Shown: in pieces, positions 1-5,205 of the stretch
Layout of the letters: every line of letters begins with the position of its first letter
How positions within the stretch are numbered: the first letter of the stretch is position 1
Assembly: GCF_905207935.1 (NCBI RefSeq)
Contig: NZ_CAJLNI010000116.1
Location: forward strand, 1-5,768
DNA from: an uncultured Haemophilus sp.
GTDB taxonomy: Bacteria; Pseudomonadota; Gammaproteobacteria; Enterobacterales; Pasteurellaceae
Direction of reading: 5' to 3'
Length of the DNA: 5,768 nucleotides
The notes under the pieces: generated by a model
The model's input: the letters and a program-made list of their open reading frames with translations, nothing else
Told to the model about the DNA's origin: nothing
Databases searched by the model: none
Program-made: the position numbers and the translations under genes

Positions 1-419
1 TGCGTTTAGTGGAGCGTCATCCGGTAGTATATTTACTATTGCAGGATGGCCTCAACCGCGCTTATCAGGATGCAGAAATAGGTGAAATGATGCAACAAAA
101 TATGCGCTTACTAAATGTTCATCATATTGCCGAACTTAATCCACAAATCGATAGTGCTGATGTGGTGTATTTGGATCCAATGTATCCGCACAAGCAAAAA
201 TCCGCCCTAGTCAAAAAAGAAATGCGTGTATTCCAACATTTGGTTGGTGCCGATTTGGATGCCGATGAACTCTTGACACCTGCGCTACAATTAGCCCGTA
301 AACGCGTGGTGGTAAAACGTCCTGATTATGCGGAATTCTTAGCGCAAAAAGCGCCCCATGTTAGTCGTGAAACCAAAAATCACCGCTTTGATATTTATAT
401 GGGAGAAGCACGATGCTAA
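1..419 (+). CDS. rsmJ: RsmJ, 16S rRNA (guanine-N2)-methyltransferase, 3' part
   Basis: RsmJ uses S-adenosylmethionine to methylate N2 of a guanine in the 3' minor domain of 16S rRNA (G1516 in E. coli) and acts in the cytoplasm. The window starts inside the gene. The frame is open from base 3 and 138 residues remain of a family length near 250, so the N-terminal half, including the SAM-binding glycine loop, is missing. The visible part matches the E. coli protein closely from memory: ERHPVV, DGLNRAYQDAEIG, then the catalytic-type motif YLDPMYPHKQKSALVKKEM (its Asp codon is at 174-176), KRVVVKRPDYA and a terminal HRFDIYMG. The GTG at position 9 is an internal Val codon, because homology continues upstream of it. 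The stop at 417-419 overlaps the rseC start (ATG at 413), so the two genes are probably cotranscribed and translationally coupled. No defect is seen in the visible part. Confidence 0.93.
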   Translation, partial: RLVERHPVVYLLLQDGLNRAYQDAEIGEMMQQNMRLLNVHHIAELNPQIDSADVVYLDPMYPHKQKSALVKKEMRVFQHLVGADLDADELLTPALQLARKRVVVKRPDYAEFLAQKAPHVSRETKNHRFDIYMGEARC

Positions 420-853
420 AAGAAAGTGCCATTGTGATGAGCTATGATGCAGAAACCGGTCTTGCTAAAGTGAAATGTCAGTCACAAAGCGCCTGTGGAG
501 CTTGTTCGGCTAGAGAAGCCTGTGGAACAGCTTCCCTGTCTGAACTCAATGGAAAACGAGGCGAACATATCTTCACGCTCGAAACCATTACGCCACTGCG
601 TACAGGTCAAATGGTAGAAATCGGTCTAGAAGAAAAATCCATGTTATTTTCTGCATTGTTAATGTATATCGTGCCGCTTTTTACTTTATTGATTGCAACA
701 TTACTTTCTAGCTATATCAGTGAAAATGAGCTCATCCGTGCGATTTTAATCTTTATTTTGACCGCACTTTCCTTTGTGATGGTTAAACGTTACACCCGAA
801 AACTTGACCAACAAACGGAGTTTCAGCCTATTTTATTGAGAGTGTTGTCCTAA
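413..853 (+). CDS. rseC: RseC/MucC family inner-membrane protein
   Basis: This is a 146-residue protein of the RseC/MucC (SoxR-reducing) family, slightly shorter than the roughly 159 residues in E. coli. In E. coli RseC is encoded with rpoE-rseA-rseB and modestly affects sigma-E; family members are also linked to redox (Rsx/Rnf) functions. Seen here: a cytoplasmic N-terminal part with four cysteines at residues 22, 28, 31 and 37 (C-x5-C-x2-C-x5-C, the E. coli spacing), which could bind a metal or cluster. Two hydrophobic helices follow at about residues 77-100 and 106-124, then a basic loop (KRYTRK) and the conserved FQPILL tail. The start ATG at 413 has GGAG at 402-405, 7 nt away, lying inside rsmJ. 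The neighbour is rsmJ rather than rseB, so a link to sigma-E cannot be judged from this window. A reverse-strand uptake sequence lies inside the gene at 761-769. Confidence 0.9.
   Translation: MLKESAIVMSYDAETGLAKVKCQSQSACGACSAREACGTASLSELNGKRGEHIFTLETITPLRTGQMVEIGLEEKSMLFSALLMYIVPLFTLLIATLLSSYISENELIRAILIFILTALSFVMVKRYTRKLDQQTEFQPILLRVLS
761..769 (-). repeat. DNA uptake signal sequence core (Hin type)
   Basis: The reverse strand reads AAGTGCGGT, the exact nine-base core of the Haemophilus influenzae-type uptake signal sequence. This sequence marks DNA for preferential uptake by competent Pasteurellaceae. It lies within rseC, over the codons for residues around 117-119 (second membrane helix), so the repeat is accommodated by the protein sequence. 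A flanking A/T-rich stretch lies on its 3' side (toward lower coordinates), as in the extended consensus. Confidence 0.85.
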
Positions 854-858
854 ATAAA

Positions 859-898
859 AAGAACGGTTGAAAACAATTAAATTTTCAACCGCTCTTTT
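859..898. terminator. Bidirectional terminator after rseC
   Basis: Arms 859-873 and 882-896 form a 15-position stem with one mismatch (863 against 892) around an 8-nt loop. On the + strand the stem starts 6 nt after the rseC stop and runs into TTTT. On the - strand it is followed by TTTATTTA, so it can also stop transcription leaving potE. The right arm read on the - strand is AAGAGCGGT, one base away from the uptake core, which suggests an eroded uptake-sequence pair. Confidence 0.8.
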
Positions 899-923
899 GT
901 ACTTTAATCTTATTACTACTCGA

Positions 924-958
924 AAGAGCCTACATGAAGATGTAGGCTTTTCTTTTTT
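924..958 (+). terminator. Second intrinsic terminator between rseC and potE
   Basis: Arms 927-935 and 940-948 pair perfectly (9 bp with a GAAG loop) and extend by three more pairs, one of them G-U. On the + strand the stem is followed by TTTTCTTTTTT, a strong U-tract. This is a classic Rho-independent terminator that backs up the one at 859-898. It ends right at the potE stop codon. On the - strand only a short CTCTTTC follows the stem, so it is weaker for potE. Confidence 0.85.
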
Positions 959-960
959 AA

Positions 961-2277
961 TTAAGCTTGAGATTTTTTAAGGTCAAATTTGTAAGAAACA
1001 AAACCATACAATGTCCAACCGATAAAGGTCACAATTGAACCGTATAGCATCGCTTGTTCACCCGCAGCATAAAGCGCATAGATACTATAGACTGAACCAA
1101 TAAAGGCAACAAGAACAGTTTTTTTGTATTTTTGGTAAGGAACGTTTTCAGTTTTCAACAATACGGGAAGTGCAGCCATTGAGAGCAAGTATGGAATAAC
1201 GTTTGTTACTACCGCTAGGTCAACCAGCACATTGAATTGTTTATTTAATGATGGGCTGATTGTCATTAATGAGAGTAATGTTTGTAACGAAGTGATAGTT
1301 ACCATACCAACGATAGGTGCATCTTTGCTAGTAACTTTTTTGAAGAATGCTGGGAAATAACCTTCTTCTGCTGAAGATTTGAATACTTGAGCAATAGTGA
1401 ACTGCCAACCTAATAATGAGCCGAAACAAGACATCACCATTAAGCCCATGATGACTTTACCGATTGTTTCATCAAACATATGAGCAAAGGCTAAACCGAA
1501 CGGTGCGGTTGAGTTAGCAAGTTCAAGGTTAGGAACAATACCTGCGATAACGTTAGTAGAAACGATATAAATTACCGCTGCACCTAAAGTACCACCAAGT
1601 ACCGCGATTGGTACGTTTTTCTCTGGATTTTCAACCGCATCAGAATTCGCACAAGCAGACTCTAACCCTAAGAATGCCCATAATGTCATTGAAATAGATA
1701 CACCGATCGCTTCAAAAGTAGGCACATTGTGTGGGTTCCAAGAGTTTACATACATTGAACCATCAAACCATTTCCAACCAATGATTGAAATACCTACCAC
1801 AGGAATAATTACACCCCAAATGGTGAATGAACTGATGTTACCCGTAATTCTTGCACCACCGAAGTTAAGAATGGTAGCAAGCCAAAGAGTGAAGATCGTC
1901 CATAATGCAATAGAAAGTGGAGAAAGGGTTGCACCAAGGAACTCAGAACCATAACCTACAGCAGAAATCGCAATCGCAGTATTCGCAATAACTAATGACA
2001 CACCATAAGTATAGTTTGCCATGAAGTTACCAGCTTTACCGAAAGAGTATTCCGCATAACCGCCCATACCACCGGATTTTCTACTAAACATACCGCATTG
2101 TGCGAATGCGTAAGCTAAGGCTGTTGAACCAACGGCTGTTACAAGCCAAGAAACGATGGAAATAGTCCCAATTTCGGCTAATTTGGTCGGTAACATAATG
2201 ATACCTGAACCCATCATATTAACCATGGTAAGAATGGTGAGTTGTACCACACCAATTTTATTACTTTTAGCACTCAT
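961..2277 (-). CDS. potE: PotE, putrescine/ornithine antiporter
   Basis: This 438-residue, 12-helix inner-membrane transporter of the APC superfamily is nearly colinear with E. coli PotE (439 residues). It exchanges internal putrescine for external ornithine, supplying SpeF with substrate and removing its product; it can also take up putrescine with protons. Seen here: the N-terminal MVNMMGSGIIMLPTKLAEIG substrate-site helix, FSRKSGGMGGYAEY, and WAFLGLESACAN. Residues reported to matter for putrescine recognition in E. coli are mostly present at the equivalent positions: Cys61, Glu76, Tyr91, Trp200, Glu206, Cys209, Cys284, Trp291, Trp421 and Tyr424. The second Cys of the E. coli Cys285-Cys286 pair is Phe285 here, and the C-terminal Glu433 is Asp432. 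The ATG at 2275-2277 is preceded by AGGAG with 8 nt spacing. The gene follows speF in the same direction with no visible promoter of its own, so it is probably expressed from the speF promoter by read-through. Confidence 0.97.
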   Translation of the reverse strand: MSAKSNKIGVVQLTILTMVNMMGSGIIMLPTKLAEIGTISIVSWLVTAVGSTALAYAFAQCGMFSRKSGGMGGYAEYSFGKAGNFMANYTYGVSLVIANTAIAISAVGYGSEFLGATLSPLSIALWTIFTLWLATILNFGGARITGNISSFTIWGVIIPVVGISIIGWKWFDGSMYVNSWNPHNVPTFEAIGVSISMTLWAFLGLESACANSDAVENPEKNVPIAVLGGTLGAAVIYIVSTNVIAGIVPNLELANSTAPFGLAFAHMFDETIGKVIMGLMVMSCFGSLLGWQFTIAQVFKSSAEEGYFPAFFKKVTSKDAPIVGMVTITSLQTLLSLMTISPSLNKQFNVLVDLAVVTNVIPYLLSMAALPVLLKTENVPYQKYKKTVLVAFIGSVYSIYALYAAGEQAMLYGSIVTFIGWTLYGFVSYKFDLKKSQA

Positions 2278-2284
2278 AATTTAT

Positions 2285-2290
2285 ACTCCT
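2285..2290 (-). promoter_or_regulatory. potE ribosome binding site next to a stem-loop
   Basis: AGGAGT on the - strand is a strong Shine-Dalgarno sequence that fixes the potE start at 2277. It begins only 2 nt after the 3' foot of the uptake-sequence stem-loop at 2293-2330. Folding of that stem could therefore affect ribosome access to potE; this is inference. Confidence 0.75.
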
Positions 2291-2292
2291 AC

Positions 2293-2330
2293 AAGTGCGG
2301 TCAAAAAATCAGATGTTTTTAACCGCACTT
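2293..2330. repeat. Inverted pair of DNA uptake sequences forming a stem-loop
   Basis: AAGTGCGGT at 2293-2301 (+) and its exact reverse complement at 2322-2330 are two uptake signal cores in opposite orientation. In RNA they form a 9-bp stem, one mismatch, then five A-U pairs (2303-2307 with 2316-2320) and an 8-nt loop. Inverted uptake pairs commonly act as terminators in Haemophilus. Here a U-rich run (TTCTTTTGTTT) follows on the + strand, but on the - strand, the direction of speF-potE transcription, TTGTAGGAG follows. A full terminator within the operon is therefore unlikely. Confidence 0.9.
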
Positions 2331-2349
2331 TCTTTTGTTTGTGCTGAGA

Positions 2350-2376
2350 GGGTTATGAGGAAGAACCTCATAACCT
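2350..2376 (-). other. Stem-loop just after speF stop, no U-tract
   Basis: Arms 2351-2360 and 2366-2375 pair perfectly (10 bp, 5-nt loop) with one more G-U pair at the base. It sits 7 nt after the speF stop. On the transcribed - strand it is followed by CTCAGCAC rather than uridines, so it does not look like an intrinsic terminator. It could protect the speF mRNA 3' end, mark a processing site or slow polymerase before potE. Confidence 0.75.
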
Positions 2377-2383
2377 CACTTTA

Positions 2384-4546
2384 TTAATAGTCAGTTAAAA
2401 CATAGCCATATGCACGAGTACGTCCATCAGGATCTTTTTGTAAGTAAACCCCTTGGATTTCAGGTGCAAAGCCAGGTAATGTGTTGATACCTTCTTCTAA
2501 TGCAAGGAAGTATTTTTGTGCAGTTGGACTCCATCTTTCCCCTGGAACCACACATAACACACCTGGAGGATAAGGTAACGCACCTTCCGCAGCTACACGG
2601 CCAACAATGTCTGTTAATGGAACAAGTTCAACTTTGTTACGAACGAATTCAATATTCGCATCGTGTGGATTTAACGCATATTCCGGTAATGTTGCTTTGC
2701 GGAATAGGTCTTTTTGAAGTTGTTTTACATTGCGGCTTACATAAAGGTCATGCATTTCTTGGCATAATTGACGGATGGTATAGCCTTTGTAACGGTCTTC
2801 ATTGTTTTTATACACAGTTGGCAATACATCTTTTAATAAAGAGTCTTGTTTAATGTGTTTTTCAAACAAGGCGATTTGAGCAACCAAAGTTTGCATTTTG
2901 GTGAGGGTTTCTGCCGGAGTGAGCAAGAATAAGATTGAGTTCAAGTCACATTTTTCCGGAATAATACCGTTTTCACGTAAGTAGTTAGCAAGAATAGTTG
3001 CTGGTACACCAAATTTTTCATATTCACCGGTTTCTAAGCTAATACCTGGCGTGGTAAGCAAGAATTTACATGGGTCAACGAAGTATTGTTCATCAGCATA
3101 GCCTTCAAATTTATGCCATGTATCTGTTGGGTGGAATTTGAAGAATTCGAGATTAGTTGCAATTTCTTCTGTGTCATAATCTTGCCATTTTTTACCTTTA
3201 ATTGTGGTTGGAATAAATGGACGAATTAATTCACAGTGATTTAATACTAATTTACGTGCTTCGATACCTACTTTCACACATTCATGCCATAAACGACGAC
3301 CTGCTTCACTACCTTGAATTTTCGCATTCACATCTAATGCCGCAAATAATGGATAGAACGGACTGGTTGACGCATGTAACATAAAGGCGTTATTGAAACG
3401 TTTGTGGTTTACATAACGATCTTGACCTTTAATGTGTTTATCTTTTTTGTGAATTTGTGAAGTTTGTGAGAAACCTGCTTGTTGTTTATGAACAGATTGG
3501 GTCACTAAAATACCTGGGTCGTTTTCATTTAATTCAAGCAATAATGGAGAGCAGTCTTTCATCATTGGAATGAATTGTTCATAACCTACCCATGCAGAGT
3601 CGAATAAGATGTAGTCACAAAGATGACCAATTTTATCTACCACTTGACGTGCGTTATAAATTGTACCGTCATAAGTACCTAATTGAATAACTGCTAAACG
3701 GAATGGACGTTTTTGGTTTAATTTTTCAGGTGCGACTTCTTTAATTAATGATTTCAAATAATCTTCTTCGAAGCAGTGACTGTCGATACCACCAATGAAA
3801 CCAAATGGGTTACGTGCAGTTTCTAAGTAAATTGGGGTTGCACCCGCTTGAATTAATGCACCATGGTGGTTTGATTTATGGTTATTACGGTCAAATAATA
3901 CTAAATCGCCCGGAGCAAGTACTGCATTTAACGCAACTTTGTTTGAAGAAGATGTACCATTTAATACGAAGTAAGTTTTATCTGCATTGAATACTTGAGC
4001 CGCATATTTTTGAGCATCACAAGCTGCACCTTCGTGAATTAACAAGTCACCTAATTTCACGTCAGCATTACAAATATCTGAACGGAAAATGTTTTCACCG
4101 TAGAAGTCATAAAGGAAACGACCTGCCGGATGTTTACGATAGTATTGACCACCTTGGTGTCCCGGACAGTCAAAAGCAATATTACCCATTTCTACATATT
4201 CACTTAACATTTTGAAGAATGGAGGTAACATTTTTTCTTCATAAAGTCTTGCAGCAGTTTCGATTTGACGGCTATAAAGCTTAATGTCATAACCATTTAA
4301 ATCTTGAATATGATAAATAGCATCATAGAATTTCGGATCAACTTGTTCTTCTTCAGTTTGAACAACAAATACTGGAATACCAAAGTTTGTCGCCTGAATA
4401 CGTTCAAGGTATTCACCTACATCCCCTGCTGTCAACACAATAGCGGCAACATCAGTAAAGTCTGTTTTGGTAATTTCAACTAATTCTCTATTTGTAGAGA
4501 AATATTGTTCAACTTTTGGACTATATGCAATTTTTAAGTTTGGCAT
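2384..4546 (-). CDS. speF: SpeF, inducible ornithine decarboxylase
   Basis: SpeF removes CO2 from L-ornithine to give putrescine, consuming a cytoplasmic proton. It is a PLP enzyme of the fold-I Orn/Lys/Arg decarboxylase family. At 720 residues it is close to E. coli SpeF (about 730). Seen in order: an N-terminal response-regulator-like wing domain (about 1-107), the PLP domain starting with FDCPGHQGG (125-133), the phosphate-binding NGTSSSNK (196-203), DRNNHKS with His223 expected to stack on the cofactor, FDSAW with Asp316 expected to contact the pyridine nitrogen, and SVHK with Lys354 as the Schiff-base lysine. The C-terminal domain includes TPGISLETGEYEKFGVPA and YPPGV. The ATG at 4544-4546 has AGGAGT at 4552-4557, with 5 nt between. 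The gene lies downstream of a SpeFL-type leader peptide and upstream of potE, the usual speFL-speF-potE order. It is the inducible type rather than the biosynthetic SpeC, judged from this context. No disruption is seen. Confidence 0.97.
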   Translation of the reverse strand: MPNLKIAYSPKVEQYFSTNRELVEITKTDFTDVAAIVLTAGDVGEYLERIQATNFGIPVFVVQTEEEQVDPKFYDAIYHIQDLNGYDIKLYSRQIETAARLYEEKMLPPFFKMLSEYVEMGNIAFDCPGHQGGQYYRKHPAGRFLYDFYGENIFRSDICNADVKLGDLLIHEGAACDAQKYAAQVFNADKTYFVLNGTSSSNKVALNAVLAPGDLVLFDRNNHKSNHHGALIQAGATPIYLETARNPFGFIGGIDSHCFEEDYLKSLIKEVAPEKLNQKRPFRLAVIQLGTYDGTIYNARQVVDKIGHLCDYILFDSAWVGYEQFIPMMKDCSPLLLELNENDPGILVTQSVHKQQAGFSQTSQIHKKDKHIKGQDRYVNHKRFNNAFMLHASTSPFYPLFAALDVNAKIQGSEAGRRLWHECVKVGIEARKLVLNHCELIRPFIPTTIKGKKWQDYDTEEIATNLEFFKFHPTDTWHKFEGYADEQYFVDPCKFLLTTPGISLETGEYEKFGVPATILANYLRENGIIPEKCDLNSILFLLTPAETLTKMQTLVAQIALFEKHIKQDSLLKDVLPTVYKNNEDRYKGYTIRQLCQEMHDLYVSRNVKQLQKDLFRKATLPEYALNPHDANIEFVRNKVELVPLTDIVGRVAAEGALPYPPGVLCVVPGERWSPTAQKYFLALEEGINTLPGFAPEIQGVYLQKDPDGRTRAYGYVLTDY

Positions 4547-4588
4547 AATAAACTCCTTTTATTTATTTTTTTGACGTAAAGTTACCCT

Positions 4589-4610
4589 GCGCTATTAATT
4601 TTAATAACGC
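4589..4610 (-). other. Leader stem-loop 3, upstream of speF start
   Basis: In the - strand RNA, arms 4603-4610 and 4589-4596 form 8 pairs including one U-G, around a 6-nt AT loop. It sits about 43 nt upstream of the speF start and leaves the ribosome binding site free. AGGGTAACTTTACG follows it, so it is not an intrinsic terminator. Confidence 0.5.
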
Positions 4611-4639
4611 AATAGATTTATTTAGAATAAAACAACCTG

Positions 4640-4669
4640 CTCTAGTTTTTTTAATATAAAAAACTAAAG
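4640..4669 (-). other. Leader stem-loop 2, A-U rich
   Basis: In the - strand RNA, arms 4658-4669 and 4640-4651 form a 12-bp stem (one U-G pair, mostly A-U) with a 6-nt loop. CAGGTTGTTTTATT follows, so the uridines are about 5 nt away and interrupted. This makes a weak terminator at best. Its low GC content also allows a purely compositional origin. Confidence 0.45.
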
Positions 4670-4773
4670 TAAGAATTTTTTATTTTAAATTAAATAAGAT
4701 TAAGTTAATTTCACAAAATATTTCTTGCCTGTTCTAGACAATACAAAAATATTCAGAAATTAATCTGTGGAGA

Positions 4774-4789
4774 CTCTCTAAACAGAGAG
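4774..4789 (-). other. Leader stem-loop 1 with competing arm at speFL stop
   Basis: In the - strand RNA, CUCUCU (4784-4789) and AGAGAG (4774-4779) form a perfect 6-bp stem with a GUUU loop. A second CUCUCU lies at 4803-4808, over the last codons and first stop base of speFL, and could pair with the same AGAGAG. The arms are therefore mutually exclusive and within reach of a ribosome at the end of speFL. Confidence 0.6.
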
Positions 4790-4800
4790 AACAACTCTGC

Positions 4801-4995
4801 TTAGAGAGCCGTGTTGGATGGTTTGTTTTGAGAAGCGAATACTGAGTATGAAAAGCAAGAGCGATGAGACGGCATCATAATATGGCGTGTACGACGGATA
4901 TGCGCCATCAAAGAACGACCTTTTATCGGATTAAACCGTAAAAGTCTCAACACTTTCGTATGGACGTATCTGTGTATATATGTACGAAGTAGCAT
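4801..4995 (-). CDS. speFL: SpeFL-like ornithine-sensing leader peptide
   Basis: This small frame upstream of speF encodes a homologue of E. coli SpeFL, an arrest peptide that captures free ornithine within the ribosome tunnel, stalls translation and lets RNA polymerase pass into speF. The conserved core starts at the internal ATG 4906-4908: MAHIRRTRHIMMPSHRS, against E. coli MPHIRRTTHIMKFAHRN from memory. The sensor motif HIRRxxH is complete. In the effector half the His-Arg pair and three of the aromatic positions (Phe48, Tyr50, Phe53) are kept. Two starts are possible in frame. ATG 4995 (64 codons) has AGAGG 10 nt upstream and is the first ATG after the predicted promoter. ATG 4908 (35 codons) has AAAGGT about 9 nt upstream and matches the E. 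coli length better. The extra 29 residues are basic and use several uncommon codons. The frame ends with TAA, 8 codons beyond the E. coli end. The core identity is firm; the start is open. Confidence 0.85.
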   Translation of the reverse strand: MLLRTYIHRYVHTKVLRLLRFNPIKGRSLMAHIRRTRHIMMPSHRSCFSYSVFASQNKPSNTAL

Positions 4996-5039
4996 AGAAA
5001 AATTCCCTCTTTCTATCTAAACTAACCTTTGTTGGGTAT

Positions 5040-5068
5040 ATTCTCTGCTTGTGTAAATATCATGTCAA
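5040..5068 (-). promoter_or_regulatory. Predicted sigma70 promoter for speFL-speF-potE
   Basis: A perfect -35 box TTGACA lies at 5063-5068 (- strand), 17 nt before a -10 candidate GAGAAT at 5040-5045 (4 of 6 consensus bases). Transcription would start near 5033, about 38 nt before ATG 4995. The weak -10 box with a perfect -35 and an activator-like palindrome upstream suggests a regulated promoter. The start site is inferred. Confidence 0.6.
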
Positions 5069-5085
5069 TAATATTTTTCAAAAAA

Positions 5086-5101
5086 TGTGATCATTATCAA
5101 A
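5086..5101. promoter_or_regulatory. FNR/CRP-like binding site upstream of speFL
   Basis: On the - strand the sequence reads TTGAT-AATG-ATCAC, 9 of 10 bases of the FNR consensus TTGAT-N4-ATCAA. The same centre also reads TGTGA-N6-TCAAA on the + strand, 9 of 10 bases of the CRP consensus. The centre (between 5093 and 5094) is about 60 bp upstream of the predicted start, near the usual class I activator position of -61.5. Which regulator binds cannot be told from sequence. No other clear site is seen between here and the arcB stop at 5206, a stretch of AT-rich DNA without an obvious terminator for arcB. Confidence 0.55.
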
Positions 5102-5205
5102 AAATAAATTTAATTTTTCACATAAAAATAAAACCACAAAAAGTATGGAAATAAATTATCCTTAAATAAATGATTAATAAATGTACTAATCTATCGCGAT
5201 CTTTC

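Larger units (their letters stand above)
4547..4800 (-). promoter_or_regulatory. speF 5' leader between speFL and speF
   Basis: This 254-nt AT-rich transcribed spacer has no gene. It contains three stem-loops (4774-4789, 4640-4669 and 4589-4610). None is directly followed by a U-tract on the - strand, so no intrinsic terminator is visible. In E. coli the equivalent spacer holds a Rho-dependent terminator that is bypassed when a ribosome stalls on speFL with ornithine. The same logic is inferred here from the leader peptide, the spacer length and the lack of an intrinsic terminator. The speF Shine-Dalgarno sequence lies at its end. Confidence 0.65.

Noticed and set aside
1505..1515. GGTGCGGTT inside potE as a further uptake sequence
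   Set aside because: It reads CGGTGCGGT, two mismatches from the nine-base core, and encodes the conserved TAPFG segment of PotE.
1727..2347. Open frames on the + strand opposite potE (75 and 63 codons)
   Set aside because: They lie antisense to the highly conserved potE coding sequence, have no family resemblance and no convincing ribosome binding site.
2500..3990. Open frames on the + strand opposite speF (117 and 61 codons)
   Set aside because: Both are antisense shadows of speF, whose reading frame is intact and conserved throughout.
4774..4789. Stem-loop after speFL as an intrinsic terminator
   Set aside because: The transcribed strand continues with TCTCCACAG after the stem, with no U-tract. 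It is kept only as a possible switch element.
5102..5205. Terminator for the OTCase gene in the AT-rich spacer
   Set aside because: Only short AT palindromes (for example ATCGCGAT near 5193-5200) are present; no stable stem followed by a U-tract was found.
4547..5205. Structured metabolite riboswitch in the speF leader
   Set aside because: No known riboswitch core could be recognised, and the ornithine response is better explained by the SpeFL-type peptide.
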